Shown: piece by piece, positions 34,906-44,122 of the stretch
How the letters are laid out: every line of letters starts with the position of its first letter
How positions within the stretch are numbered: position 1 is the stretch's first letter
Position numbers and translations under genes: made by a program
DNA from: Massilia norwichensis
GTDB taxonomy: Bacteria; Pseudomonadota; Gammaproteobacteria; Burkholderiales; Burkholderiaceae_D
Assembly (NCBI RefSeq): GCF_024753245.1
Contig: NZ_JANUGX010000010.1
Coordinates: 106,834 to 170,833 of the forward strand
Length of the DNA: 64,000 bases
Direction: 5' to 3'
The notes under the pieces: model-generated
Told to the model about the DNA's origin: nothing
What the model saw: only the letters and a program-made list of their open reading frames with translations
The model's database searches: none

Positions 34906-37398
34906 ATGAACGCGCACGAAAAACACTTCGGCAGCCATCTGCCGGCACAGGAAGTCTCCCTCGACGTCCTGCGCGAAAAATACGCCAGGGGCGACGAGAC
35001 CAGCATCGGCCAGGTCCGTGCCCGCGTGGCGCACGCCCTCGCCGCCCACGAGGCGGAGCCGCTGCGCCTCGACATGGAGCAGCGCTTCCTGTGGGCCCAG
35101 GATCACGGCTTCGTGGCGGCCGGCCGCATCAACTCGGCCGCCGGCCTGGGCATCAAGGCGACCCTGATGAACTGCTTCGTGCAGCCGGTCGGCGACGCCA
35201 TCAGCGGCTACCATGACGGCCTGTCCGGCATCTACACCGCAGTGGCCGAAGCCGCCGAGACGATGCGGCGCGGCGGCGGCGTCGGCTACGACTTCAGCCC
35301 CATCCGCCCGGCCGGCAGCCTGGTCCGGGGTACGCAGTCGCGCGCCTCCGGCCCGGTCTCGTACATGGAAGTGTTCGACGCCTCCTGCCGCACGGTGGAA
35401 TCGGCCGGCGCCAGGCGTGGCGCGCAGATGGGCGTGCTGCGCATCGACCATCCGGACATCGAGCGCTTCATCGCCGCCAAGGACGGCGGCGCCTTCAGCA
35501 ACTTCAACCTGTCGGTCGGCGTGACCGATGCCTTCATGGACGCGGTGGTTGCGGACGCCGAGGTCGAACTCGCGCACCCGGCCGAGCCTTCGGCCGAGGA
35601 CCGGGCCGCCGGCGCCTGCCGGCGCGAGGACGGCTGGTGGATCTACCGCCGGGTCGCGGCGCGCGCGCTGTGGGACAAGGTGATGCGCTCGACCTACGAC
35701 CACGCCGAACCGGGCGTACTGTTCATCGACCGCATCAACGCCGAGAACAACCTGTATTACTGCGAGCGCCTGGCCGCCACCAACCCCTGCGGCGAACAGC
35801 CGCTGCCGCCCTACGGCTGCTGCGACCTCGGTTCGCTCGACCTGACCCGCTTCGTGCGCGATCCCTTCACCGCCGATGCCTGCTTCGACTTCGCGACCTT
35901 CCGCGAAGTTGCCGCCATCGGCGTGCGCATGCTCGACCTGGCGCTCGACGCCACCGAGTGGCCGCTGCCGCAGCAGGCCGCCGAAGGCCGGGACAAGCGC
36001 CGCGTCGGCCTCGGCTTCCTGGGCCTGGGCAGCGCGCTGGTGATGCTGGGCCTGCGCTACGACGCCGACGAAGGGCGTGCGCTGGCCACGCGTATCGCTC
36101 GCGAACTGCGCGACAGCGCCTACGCCGCATCGGTGGACCTGGCCAGGGAAAAAGGGCCATTCCCGCTGTTCGATGCCGAGGCTTACCTGGCCGGCCGGTT
36201 CGTACAGCGCCTGCCGGACGAACTGCGCGCGTCAATCGCGCGCGACGGCATCCGCAACTCGCATCTGTTGTCGATTGCGCCCACCGGCACGATCTCGCTG
36301 GCCTTTGCCGACAATGCCTCGAACGGCATCGAGCCGCCCTTTTCCTGGACCTACCAGCGCAAGAAGCGCATGCCGGACGACAGCACCCGCGTCTACGAAG
36401 TGGCCGACCATGCCTGGCGCCTGTACCGCCACCTGGGCCACGAAGCCGGCGACGAGGCGGCGCTGCCGCCGCAGTTCGTCACCGCCCTGCAGATGCCGGC
36501 GCAGGACCACCTGCGCATGATGGAGGCGGTCCAGCCTTACGTGGACACGGCGATCTCGAAGACCGTCAACGTGGCGGCCGATTATCCCTACGAGGACTTC
36601 AAGGACCTCTACCTCGACGCCTGGCGCGCCGGCCTGAAGGGGCTGGCGACCTACCGTCCGAACAGCGTCACCGGCAGCGTGCTGAGCGTCGCTCCCGAGC
36701 CGGCGCCGGCACTGGCGCCTGCCGCCGACCTCAATCCCCTGCACCGGCGCTTCGACAGCCGGCCGCTGGGCGAACTCGACTCGGTCACCTCGAAAGTCGA
36801 ATACGGCACCCAGGAGGGCAAGAAGGCGCTGTACCTGACGGTCAGCTTCCTCCGCGTGCAGGGCACGCTGGACGGCCGCCCGGTCGAGATCGAGCGCCCC
36901 TTCGAATTCTTCATGCCGGCCAACCAGCGCAGCGAGGGCCACCAGTGGATCACCTCGACCATGCGCCTGCTGTCGCTGGCCGCGCGCGCCGGCAGTTCGA
37001 TCGCCAAGGCGCTGGCGGACATGCGTGAAGTGGTCTGGGAAAAAGGTCCGGTGCGCTGCGGCCACCTGACCCGCGCCGACGGCGTGCAGGTGCCGGTCCA
37101 CCACGATTCGGAAGTCGCGGCGATCGCCTTCATGCTGCAGCGGATGCTGATCGCACGCGGCTTCCTCGACGCCTACGGCAACCAGGTCCCGGTCGCGCAG
37201 CTCGACCGCGAACTGGCGGCCCGCGGCGGCGGCGGCGCGCGCGAGTTCCGCCCGAGCACGCCAACCTCAGCGTCGCCATCCGCGCCGGCGCAGCGTCCCC
37301 TCGGACGCCCCTGCCCGGAATGCGGCGCGCGCGCCCTGTCCAGAGTCGACGGCTGCACCCGCTGCGCCGAATGCCATTACATCGGGGCCTGCGGCTGA
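34906..37398 (+). CDS. nrdJ: Adenosylcobalamin-dependent (class II) ribonucleotide reductase
   Basis: 830 aa. Makes deoxyribonucleotides using a B12-derived radical, independent of oxygen, so it can replace class I enzymes during anaerobic growth. Core motifs: [68 protein letters not shown], the [21 protein letters not shown] active-site loop, and [25 protein letters not shown]. The C-terminus ends in a Cys-rich, zinc-finger-like tail ([28 protein letters not shown]), which may shuttle electrons. The start is fixed by position after the -10 at 34861; the ribosome site is modest. It lies between a nitrate-linked small protein and two small genes. Confidence 0.95.
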   Translation: MNAHEKHFGSHLPAQEVSLDVLREKYARGDETSIGQVRARVAHALAAHEAEPLRLDMEQRFLWAQDHGFVAAGRINSAAGLGIKATLMNCFVQPVGDAISGYHDGLSGIYTAVAEAAETMRRGGGVGYDFSPIRPAGSLVRGTQSRASGPVSYMEVFDASCRTVESAGARRGAQMGVLRIDHPDIERFIAAKDGGAFSNFNLSVGVTDAFMDAVVADAEVELAHPAEPSAEDRAAGACRREDGWWIYRRVAARALWDKVMRSTYDHAEPGVLFIDRINAENNLYYCERLAATNPCGEQPLPPYGCCDLGSLDLTRFVRDPFTADACFDFATFREVAAIGVRMLDLALDATEWPLPQQAAEGRDKRRVGLGFLGLGSALVMLGLRYDADEGRALATRIARELRDSAYAASVDLAREKGPFPLFDAEAYLAGRFVQRLPDELRASIARDGIRNSHLLSIAPTGTISLAFADNASNGIEPPFSWTYQRKKRMPDDSTRVYEVADHAWRLYRHLGHEAGDEAALPPQFVTALQMPAQDHLRMMEAVQPYVDTAISKTVNVAADYPYEDFKDLYLDAWRAGLKGLATYRPNSVTGSVLSVAPEPAPALAPAADLNPLHRRFDSRPLGELDSVTSKVEYGTQEGKKALYLTVSFLRVQGTLDGRPVEIERPFEFFMPANQRSEGHQWITSTMRLLSLAARAGSSIAKALADMREVVWEKGPVRCGHLTRADGVQVPVHHDSEVAAIAFMLQRMLIARGFLDAYGNQVPVAQLDRELAARGGGGAREFRPSTPTSASPSAPAQRPLGRPCPECGARALSRVDGCTRCAECHYIGACG

Positions 37399-37429
37399 GC
37401 AGCCCCGCCCTTCAAGGAAAGGAAACATC

Positions 37430-37678
37430 ATGCAACAACGCTTCCAATTGTCGACGCCGCTCGCCTTTGCGGATGTCGAGCGCATCACCAACTGCCTGGC
37501 CATCCTGCCCGGCGTGCACGGTCTCGACATGGCGCCCGGCAGCCGCCAGATCGAGGTGGCCTTCGACGAACGCCAGACCTCGGCGCAGGCCATCGTCGAT
37601 GCCGCCTCCCAGGCTGGCTACAGCGACCTGCGCAACGCGCCCGCCGGCGGCTGCTGCGGAGGCTGCTGTGGTGGCTAA
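37430..37678 (+). CDS. Small HMA-like domain protein with Cys-Gly tail
   Basis: 82 aa behind a strong AAGGAAAGGAAAC. The body resembles a heavy-metal-associated ferredoxin fold (LAFADVERITNCLAILPGVHGLDMAPGSRQIEVAFDERQTSAQAIVDAASQAGY), but the usual CxxC is replaced by a single Cys in ITNCLA. The tail GGCCGGCCGG holds two Cys pairs that could bind metal. A metal-sensing or chaperone role is possible; partner unknown. It overlaps the next gene by 11 bp and follows nrdJ by 31 bp, probably in one operon. Confidence 0.78.
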   Translation: MQQRFQLSTPLAFADVERITNCLAILPGVHGLDMAPGSRQIEVAFDERQTSAQAIVDAASQAGYSDLRNAPAGGCCGGCCGG

Positions 37679-37889
37679 GGCAGGCATGGCCGCGGCGTCG
37701 CGCGCACGCCGCGATATCCGCGACGCGGTCCGGCTGGCGATCCCGATGGGGGTCACGCTGGTCCTGTTCTACGCCGGCGAACTGGGCCTGATCCCATCCT
37801 CCGGACCGCTGGCCTGGACGGCTGCCTTGTGCGCGGCGCTGGTCATGGCAAGCGCGCTGGTCGGCCTCGGCAGCGGCAAATCACGATGA
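37668..37889 (+). CDS. Small membrane protein
   Basis: 73 aa from GTG 37668, chosen because GGAGG lies 5 nt upstream inside the preceding gene; ATG 37686 is the alternative. After a basic N-terminus (SRARRDIRDAVR) there are two hydrophobic helices (LAIPMGVTLVLFYAGELGLI and LAWTAALCAALVMASALVGLG), so it is a two-span membrane protein. No family recognised. Overlap with the HMA-like gene implies a coupled function, perhaps a membrane anchor for it. Confidence 0.65.
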   Translation: MVAKAGMAAASRARRDIRDAVRLAIPMGVTLVLFYAGELGLIPSSGPLAWTAALCAALVMASALVGLGSGKSR

Positions 37890-37961
37890 TGATGATGGTG
37901 AACGGGCGGGGTGTCCGCCTGTTCGCCAGTCGCGCAAGACATCGATCCAAGGGCGAAAATA

Positions 37962-37996
37962 AACGGATTCACGCATAAGCTGAATCCGTTTTTTAT
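37962..37996. terminator. Bidirectional intrinsic terminator
   Basis: AACGGATTCA (37962-37971) and TGAATCCGTT (37981-37990) form a perfect 10-bp stem with a 9-base loop, followed by TTTTTATT. A T-rich run also flanks it in the other direction (TTTATTTT on the minus strand). It separates the nrdJ operon from the convergent chemoreceptor gene. Confidence 0.88.
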
Positions 37997-38049
37997 TGCC
38001 CTTTGCAAGCGCCCACGATCTTCCCCGAGCGCCTCCTGAAACACGCTGG

Positions 38050-39627
38050 TCAGCTCAACTGGAGCGCCAGAGGCCGCACCTTCTCCTCGATCTTGAACAT
38101 CCGGATCGTCTCGTTCAGCGTGGCAGCCTGGTCCTGCAGGGATTGCGCCGCGGCGGCGGCCTGTTCGACCAGGGCGGCATTCTGGTGGGTGGCGCCATCC
38201 ATCTGGCCAACGGCAATGTTCACCTGTTCGATGCCGGCGCGCTGCTCGTCGCTGGCGGCGGTGATCTCGGCCATGATGGCGGCCACTTCGCGTACGCCGG
38301 CCAGCACCTGCTGCATGGTGTCGCCAGCCTGCCCGGCAAGCCGCGCGCCATCGCCGATCTTGGCCGTGGAATCGACGATCAGGGCCTTGATTTCCCTGGC
38401 CGCGACCGCCGAGCGCTGGGCCAGCGAGCGCACTTCGCTGGCGACCACGGCAAATCCCTTGCCCTGCTCGCCGGCACGCGCCGCCTCGACCGCCGCATTG
38501 AGTGCCAGGATGTTGGTCTGGAAGGCGATGCCGTCGATGATCGCGATGATGTCTTCGATGCGGCGCGCGCTGTCGCTGATGGCGGTCATGGTCAGTGCCA
38601 CCTTCGCTACCGCGGCGCTGCCCTCGGCGGTGGTGGTCGAAGCGCTGCCGGCAAGCGCGTTTGCGCGCTGGGCGTTGGCGGCGTTCTGCTGCACCGCGCC
38701 GGTCAGTTCCTCCATCGACGAAGCGCTCTGCTGCAGCGCGCTGGCCTGCATTTCGGTGCGGGCTGCCAGGTCGAGGTTGCCGCTGGCGATCTGGGTGGAG
38801 GCGCTGGCGATGGTTTCGGTGCCCTGGCGTACCTGCCTGACCATATTGCCAAGATTTTCATTCATGACCGCCAGGGCGCGCAGCAGCTCGCCCAGCTCGT
38901 CCTTTGCGGACGACTGGATACGGCCGCTCAGGTCGCCGTCCGCCACGCGTTGTGCCAGCGCCACGGCCGCGCGCAGAGGATGGACGATCGAGCGCGCAAG
39001 CGTCGCCGTGAACAGGGTGCCGATGACCAGCGCGGCCGTGCCGAGCGCCAGCATGATCTTGCTGCCACCGGCGATTTCATTCTGCACGTCCTGGCCGGCG
39101 CTAGCGGCGCGGCGCTTCTGCAAAGCGCTCATGTCGCGCACGCTTTCCTGCAGCACGTCCAGGTGGCGCATGGTCTCGCCCAGCACCAGGGTGCGGGCCT
39201 GCTCGGTCTTGCCCGACTCGATCAATTGGTTAACCTGGGTGAAGGAGTCGACATAGGCGCGGCGGCGCTCGGTGAGCTGCGCCAGCAGGGCGCGCTCGTC
39301 CGGCGCACTGGCGCGGTCTTGCAGCAGGGCCAGCGCTTTGCCGATTTCCGCCTTGTTGGCGTCGATCTTCTCGCGGATGCCGTCGCGGTAGGCGCGGTCC
39401 GGCGCCAAGAACAATTCGAAGGTACGGCGCGCGTTGGCGCGGGTCATGGTATCGATCGTGTTCGCGGCCTCGGCCTTGACCCAGTCTTCGCCGACCAGCC
39501 GGCCGGTCGAACCGCCCACGGTCTGGAAGCCCCTGAGTCCGGTGGCGACGATCAGGGCGAGGAGCAGGAGCACGAAGCCGAAACCCACGCCGAGGCGGGT
39601 TCCTATCTTGAAATTCTGGAGTGTCAT
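38050..39627 (-). CDS. Methyl-accepting chemotaxis protein
   Basis: 525 aa from ATG 39627. Membrane segment 1 is [23 protein letters not shown], then a periplasmic four-helix-type sensor region of about 150 residues (with [22 protein letters not shown]), then membrane segment 2 ([20 protein letters not shown]), a HAMP domain ([26 protein letters not shown]), and the signalling hairpin with the invariant tip [42 protein letters not shown] Tar/Tsr-like output for swimming control. The ligand cannot be told, but its placement divergent from moaA suggests a cue linked to anaerobic growth, such as nitrate or redox. Confidence 0.93.
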   Translation of the reverse strand: MTLQNFKIGTRLGVGFGFVLLLLALIVATGLRGFQTVGGSTGRLVGEDWVKAEAANTIDTMTRANARRTFELFLAPDRAYRDGIREKIDANKAEIGKALALLQDRASAPDERALLAQLTERRRAYVDSFTQVNQLIESGKTEQARTLVLGETMRHLDVLQESVRDMSALQKRRAASAGQDVQNEIAGGSKIMLALGTAALVIGTLFTATLARSIVHPLRAAVALAQRVADGDLSGRIQSSAKDELGELLRALAVMNENLGNMVRQVRQGTETIASASTQIASGNLDLAARTEMQASALQQSASSMEELTGAVQQNAANAQRANALAGSASTTTAEGSAAVAKVALTMTAISDSARRIEDIIAIIDGIAFQTNILALNAAVEAARAGEQGKGFAVVASEVRSLAQRSAVAAREIKALIVDSTAKIGDGARLAGQAGDTMQQVLAGVREVAAIMAEITAASDEQRAGIEQVNIAVGQMDGATHQNAALVEQAAAAAQSLQDQAATLNETIRMFKIEEKVRPLALQLS

Positions 39628-39698
39628 GATGTTAATTCGTAGCGTGGCGAAGTTGCCGCATAGAAACAAGCTTAGCGCCGCTGCGCCCCGCCCCGGAA

Positions 39699-39766
39699 TA
39701 CGCCGAAGTGACTAGTCGGCGTCATCCCTCATGCCGACTGTCAAGGGCGCGGCCCTCCCCTAGAAT
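39699..39766 (+). promoter_or_regulatory. NarL-like heptamer array and promoter of the moaA-narXL operon
   Basis: TACGCCG (39699), TAGTCGG (39713) and a weaker TCATCCC (39722), then TCATGCCGACTG (39729-39740) and a TAGAAT -10 (39761-39766). The -10 starts 48 bp after the second heptamer. The promoter reads moaA, carbonic anhydrase, narX and narL, so the pair may control itself. Confidence 0.65.
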
Positions 39767-39796
39767 GTCAGCCATTCACCACCATTGGAGCACCGC

Positions 39797-40771
39797 ATGC
39801 TGCGCGACCGCTTTGGACGATCGATCGAATATTTGCGCCTGTCGGTGACCGACCGCTGCGACCTGCGTTGCACGTATTGCATTCCGACCGGCTTCAGGGG
39901 TTTCGAGGAACCCGAACACTGGCTGCGCTTCGACGAGATCGAGCGCCTGGTCGGCGCCTTCGCCCGCCTCGGCACCCGCCGGGTGCGCCTGACCGGCGGC
40001 GAGCCGCTGTTGCGCCGCAACGTCAGCGCGCTGGCCGGGCGCCTCGCGGCCATCGACGGCATCGACGACCTGTCGATGTCGACCAACGCCACCCAACTGG
40101 GCCGCCACGCGCAGGCGCTGCGCCAGGCCGGCGTCGGCCGCATCAACGTCAGCCTCGATACGCTGGACCGCGCCTGCATGCAGAGCATCACGGGGCGCGA
40201 CAGCTACCGCCAGATCATGGACGGCATCATGGCCGGCAAGGACGCCGGCTTCGAGCCGATCAAGATCAACATGGTCGCCATGCGCGGCGTGAACGACGGC
40301 GAGATCGAACAGATGGCCGCCTTCTGCATCGCCAACGGCTTCGTGCTGCGCCTGATCGAGGTGATGCCGATGGGCGACACCGGGCGCAATACCGCTTACC
40401 TCGACCTGGGTCCGGTGCGGGCGCGCCTGACGGAACGCTTCGACCTGGTGCCGCAGGCGGCCGAGCTCGGCGGCGGCCCCGCGCGCTACCTCGCCACCCG
40501 CGACGGCCGCAGCAGCATCGGCTTCATCACGCCGATGTCGCAGCACTTCTGCGCCACCTGCAACCGGGTGCGCCTGGCGGTCGACGGCACCCTCTACCTG
40601 TGCCTCGGCCAGGAAGAGAAATTCGAATTCCGCCCGCTGCTGCGCGGCGGCGCCAGCGACGCCGAGCTGGAAGCGGCGATTCGCGCGGCGATCGAACTCA
40701 AGCCCCACCAGCACGACTTCACGGCGCGGCCGGAAAAGATCGTGCGTTTCATGGCCCAGACCGGAGGTTGA
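39797..40771 (+). CDS. moaA: GTP 3',8-cyclase MoaA
   Basis: 324 aa from ATG 39797 (GGAG 6 nt upstream). First step of molybdenum cofactor synthesis: a radical-SAM enzyme turning GTP into 3',8-cyclo-7,8-dihydro-GTP. The N-terminal cluster is RCDLRCTYC, with RLTGGEPLLRRNV and LSMSTNATQLG following. The C-terminal cluster is FCATCNRVRLAVDGTLYLCLG, and the protein ends in the functional GG. Nitrate reductase NarG needs the product. It starts a moaA - carbonic anhydrase - narX - narL run with 1-17-bp gaps or overlaps, downstream of a NarL-like promoter. Confidence 0.96.
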   Translation: MLRDRFGRSIEYLRLSVTDRCDLRCTYCIPTGFRGFEEPEHWLRFDEIERLVGAFARLGTRRVRLTGGEPLLRRNVSALAGRLAAIDGIDDLSMSTNATQLGRHAQALRQAGVGRINVSLDTLDRACMQSITGRDSYRQIMDGIMAGKDAGFEPIKINMVAMRGVNDGEIEQMAAFCIANGFVLRLIEVMPMGDTGRNTAYLDLGPVRARLTERFDLVPQAAELGGGPARYLATRDGRSSIGFITPMSQHFCATCNRVRLAVDGTLYLCLGQEEKFEFRPLLRGGASDAELEAAIRAAIELKPHQHDFTARPEKIVRFMAQTGG

Positions 40772-40772
40772 C

Positions 40773-41420
40773 ATGCAGGATATCGAACGTTTCATTCGCG
40801 GCTTCGGCCGCTTCCAGCAGCAATACCTGCGCGAACCCTCGGCGCGCGACAGCCTGCGCAGCGGCCAGCACCCGGCCACCCTGGTGATCGGGTGCTGCGA
40901 CTCGCGGGTCGACCCGGCCCTGCTGACCGGCTGTGACCCGGGCGACATCTTCGTGGTGCGCAATATCGCCAATCTGGTGCCGCCCTGCACGCCGGAGGCG
41001 CCGCCCGGGGTCAGCTCCGCGATCGAGTTCGCCGTCTGCGGCCTCGAGGTGGCGCGCATCGTGGTGCTCGGCCACGCCCGCTGCGGCGGCATCCGCGCCC
41101 TGATGCAGGGCGCCCGCGTGACCGACGAGACCGATTTCGTCGCGCGCTGGATGGAGATCGCCGCGCCGGTGCGCGAGGAAGTGCTGCGCGCGCTGCCGCA
41201 CAAGCACGAAGAAGGCCGCTGCCGCGCCGCCGAGCAGGCCAGCATCCTGCATTCGCTGGACAACCTGATGAGCTACCCCTGGATCCGGCGCCGCGTCGAC
41301 GAGGGCAAGCTGGCCCTGCACGGCTGGTACTTCGACATCGACACCGGCTCTCTGCTGGCCTACTCGCCGCGCAAACAGGAGTTCCTGAACCTGGTGCAGC
41401 CGCTGGAAGCCGCCGCATGA
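40773..41420 (+). CDS. Beta-class carbonic anhydrase
   Basis: 215 aa, beginning one base after the moaA stop. The zinc site of beta-carbonic anhydrases is intact: ATLVIGCCDSRVDP (Cys and Asp-Arg dyad), NIANLVPP and VVLGHARCGGIRAL (His and Cys ligands). The enzyme interconverts CO2 and bicarbonate in the cytoplasm. Its position between moaA and narX is unusual and may mean that bicarbonate is needed for carboxylations or pH control during anaerobic nitrate respiration. The stop codon overlaps the narX start. Confidence 0.94.
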   Translation: MQDIERFIRGFGRFQQQYLREPSARDSLRSGQHPATLVIGCCDSRVDPALLTGCDPGDIFVVRNIANLVPPCTPEAPPGVSSAIEFAVCGLEVARIVVLGHARCGGIRALMQGARVTDETDFVARWMEIAAPVREEVLRALPHKHEEGRCRAAEQASILHSLDNLMSYPWIRRRVDEGKLALHGWYFDIDTGSLLAYSPRKQEFLNLVQPLEAAA

Positions 41421-43384
41421 ACGCCACCGCCGGCACCGTGCCCGCCTATCCGCCGATTCCCGGCCACCTGCGCCTCTCCTCTCGCATCGCCGGGGCGCTG
41501 GTCGGTTTCCTGCTGCTGGCGCTGGCCGCCATCGGCGCCACCCTGTGGCTGTCCTGGCAGCTCGAAGGCGCCGGCGCCGCGATCAACGAGACCGGCAGCC
41601 TGCGCAAACAGGAATACCGTCTCGCCATGCTGCTGGGACGCGAAGTCCACACACCGGGCGCCGGCTTCGACGGCGCCGCGCGCGCCCAGGTCGCGGCGAT
41701 CGACGCCACGCTGGCGCTGGTGGCCCAGGGCGATCCGCAGCGCCCGCTCGGACTGCCGCCCACCGCCGCGATCCGCGACAGCTTCGACACCATGTCCGCC
41801 CAATGGCAGCGCGAGGTACGCCCGCTGGCCCTGCACGTACTCGAGGCGCGCGGCGAGCAGCGCGTGCTGGTGCTGCGCCACTTCCTGGGCGTGCTCGATC
41901 CCTACGTCGACCGCATCGACGGCGTCGTGCGCCTGATCGAAAGCGACAACGAGGTGCGCACCTTCTGGCTGCGTTCCTCGCAACTGGCGCTGATGGCGCT
42001 CGCCATGGGCGGCACCGTCGCCCTGGTGTACCTGATGTTCAGCCTGATCGTGCGTCCGGTCGAACGCCTGCACGCCGGCATGCGCAGCATGGCCGACACC
42101 GACTTCGGCGTGCGCCTCGAGGTCGACAGCAAGGACGAATTCGGGCAACTTGCCACCGGCTTCAACCAGATGGCGGACCGGCTCGAACGGCTGTACGGCA
42201 GCCTCGAGGAAAAAGTGCGCGACAAGACCGCCGCACTGGAACACAAGAACCGCGAACTGGCGCTGCTCTACGACAGCGCCGCCTTCCTGCAGGCGCGCCA
42301 GACGCTGGAGCCGATGTGCGAAGGCTTCCTCGACCGCATCCTGCGCTACTTCGGCGCGGATGGCGGCTCGGTGCGCCTGACCGAGCCGGCCGGCGAGAAA
42401 GTGCACCTGGTGGTCCAGCGCGGGCTGCCCGAAGAGATGGTGCAGGCCGAGCACTGCATGCCGCTCGGCGACTGCTTGTGCGGCGAGGCGGCGCTGGTGC
42501 AGCAGCCGGCGGTGCACTGGCTGCAGCCAACGACGGACGCCGCCGATGCCAGCCCTTGCGTGCGCAGCGGCTTCGGCACCGTGGCGGTCTTCCAGATCTT
42601 TGCCCAGGACCAGCACCTCGGGGTCTTCAGCCTGCACCTGCGCAGCAAGCGCCACTTCGACGAGCGCGAACAGGCGCTGCTGGAAACCCTCGGCCGCCTG
42701 CTCGGCACGGCGATCGAGAACATGCGCCTGGCCGCGCGCGAGCGCGAGATGGCGATTTCCGAGGAACGCAACATGGTCGCCCGCGGCCTGCACGACAGCA
42801 TCGCCCAGGGCCTGAATTTCCTCAATTTGCAGGTACAGATGCTGGACGACTCGCTGCGCCAAGGCCAGCAGCAAGAGGCCGCCGACATCGTCCCCGCCCT
42901 GCGCGCCGGGGTCAAGGAAAGCTACGAGGACGTGCGCGAGCTCTTGCAGAACTTCCGCAGCCGCCTGGAGGAAGACGACCTCAACAGTGCGCTGCGCAAG
43001 GCGGTGCGCAAGTTCCGCGACCAGACCGGGATCGAGGCCTGCTTCCAGGCCGAGGGCACCGGCAAGCTGCCATTCTCGCGTGAAGAGCAACTGCAGATTC
43101 TGTTCATCGTTCAGGAAGCATTGTCGAACATCCGCAAGCACGCCCAGGCCGACAGCGTGAGCGTACGTGTGAGCGAGGAGCAAGACTTTTCGCTGTCGAT
43201 CAGCGATAATGGCGTCGGCTTCGACGCTTTTGTCGAGTCCGGCATAGAAGACCGCCGGGTCGGCCTGCACATCATGCAGGAGCGGGCCGCGCATATCAAT
43301 GCCGAGCTGGCGATCGAATCGCGGCCCGGACTAGGTACCACGATCCGCCTGCACGTTGCCCACGGCCAGCGACGGGCGGTTTGA
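41417..43384 (+). CDS. narX: Nitrate/nitrite sensor histidine kinase, NarX-like
   Basis: 655 aa; ATG overlaps the carbonic anhydrase stop (ATGA). Two membrane helices (near residues 20-45 and 190-215) flank a periplasmic helical sensor with the nitrate P-box-like segment INETGSLRKQEYRLAMLL. Then HAMP (RPVERLHAGMRSMADTDFGVRLE), a GAF-like central domain containing several cysteines (AEHCMPLGDCLCGEA), the HisKA_3 phospho-acceptor (VARGLHDSIAQGLNFL), and a HATPase domain (ISDNGVGFD, GLHIMQERA). It should autophosphorylate in response to nitrate and pass phosphate to the NarL-type regulator 17 bp downstream. Confidence 0.93.
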   Translation: MNATAGTVPAYPPIPGHLRLSSRIAGALVGFLLLALAAIGATLWLSWQLEGAGAAINETGSLRKQEYRLAMLLGREVHTPGAGFDGAARAQVAAIDATLALVAQGDPQRPLGLPPTAAIRDSFDTMSAQWQREVRPLALHVLEARGEQRVLVLRHFLGVLDPYVDRIDGVVRLIESDNEVRTFWLRSSQLALMALAMGGTVALVYLMFSLIVRPVERLHAGMRSMADTDFGVRLEVDSKDEFGQLATGFNQMADRLERLYGSLEEKVRDKTAALEHKNRELALLYDSAAFLQARQTLEPMCEGFLDRILRYFGADGGSVRLTEPAGEKVHLVVQRGLPEEMVQAEHCMPLGDCLCGEAALVQQPAVHWLQPTTDAADASPCVRSGFGTVAVFQIFAQDQHLGVFSLHLRSKRHFDEREQALLETLGRLLGTAIENMRLAAREREMAISEERNMVARGLHDSIAQGLNFLNLQVQMLDDSLRQGQQQEAADIVPALRAGVKESYEDVRELLQNFRSRLEEDDLNSALRKAVRKFRDQTGIEACFQAEGTGKLPFSREEQLQILFIVQEALSNIRKHAQADSVSVRVSEEQDFSLSISDNGVGFDAFVESGIEDRRVGLHIMQERAAHINAELAIESRPGLGTTIRLHVAHGQRRAV

Positions 43385-43401
43385 GCACAATGGAGTAATG
43401 C

Positions 43402-44082
43402 ATGGAGGCACCAACCGACACGATCAGTGTCCTGCTCGTCGACGACCACACCTTGTTTCGCAGTGGCGTGCGCTCGCTGTTACAACGCAACCCGCGCTTC
43501 ACCGTGGTCGGCGAGGCGTCCGACGGCGTGGACGGCGTCAAGCGCGCACTGCAGTTGCGGCCCGACGTCATCCTGCTCGACCTGCACATGCCCGGCATGA
43601 CCGGCGTGGAAGCGCTGCAGGTGATCCTGCAGGGCTGGCCGGAAGCCGCGGTCATCATGCTGACCGTGTCCGAAGAAGGTGAAGACCTCGCCACTGCGCT
43701 GCAGGCCGGCGCGCGCGGCTACCTGATCAAGAACATCGATGCCGACTACCTGATCCGCGCCGTCGAGCGCGCCGCCGCCGGCGAGTCGGTGCTGGCCGAA
43801 TCGATGGCCGCCAAACTGGTCGCCCAGCTGCAAAAGCAGCGCGAACCGAAACCGGCCGCGCCGCCATCCGAACTGGACAAGCTGACCCCGCGCGAGCGCG
43901 AGATCCTGGCCTGCCTGGCGCGCGGCGAAAGCAACAAGCTGATCGCGCGCGTGCTCGACCTGGCCGAAAGCACGGTCAAGATCCACGTCCAGAACATCCT
44001 CAAGAAGCTGGGCCTGTCGAGCCGGGTCCAAGCCGCGGTGTTCGCAGTCGAACAAGGCCTGAACGGCAGCACCGAACGGTAG
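43402..44082 (+). CDS. narL: Response regulator, NarL-like
   Basis: 226 aa. Receiver domain, residues about 9-125: SVLLVDDHTLFRSGV, phospho-acceptor Asp in VILLDLHMPGMTG, TVSEE and the conserved Lys in YLIKNIDADY. Then a LuxR/NarL-type helix-turn-helix: LTPREREILACLARGESNKLIARVLDLAESTVKIHVQNILKKLGLSSRVQAAV. Cognate partner of the NarX-like kinase directly upstream. The candidate binding sites are the TASNCC heptamer arrays at 34304, 39699, 46483, 49436 and 60801. The stop codon lies within a REP-like hairpin. Confidence 0.93.
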   Translation: MEAPTDTISVLLVDDHTLFRSGVRSLLQRNPRFTVVGEASDGVDGVKRALQLRPDVILLDLHMPGMTGVEALQVILQGWPEAAVIMLTVSEEGEDLATALQAGARGYLIKNIDADYLIRAVERAAAGESVLAESMAAKLVAQLQKQREPKPAAPPSELDKLTPREREILACLARGESNKLIARVLDLAESTVKIHVQNILKKLGLSSRVQAAVFAVEQGLNGSTER

Positions 44083-44122
44083 GGTGGGCACTCGGTGCCC
44101 ACGCCGGCCGCGCCCACCCTAC
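44079..44122. repeat. REP-like hairpin between convergent narL and hybrid kinase genes
   Basis: GTAGGGTGGGC (44079-44089) pairs with GCCCACCCTAC (44112-44122), with a nested GGGCAC-TCG-GTGCCC hairpin. It covers both stop codons. Sequences of the GTAGGGTGGGCAC type are scattered repeats in many proteobacteria. It may also serve as a bidirectional terminator, although no T-run follows. Confidence 0.6.

Noticed and set aside
43329..43338. GGACTAGGTA inside narX resembling the TAG heptamers
   Set aside because: It lies in coding sequence without the 14- and 9-bp spaced partners or a -10 at the right distance.
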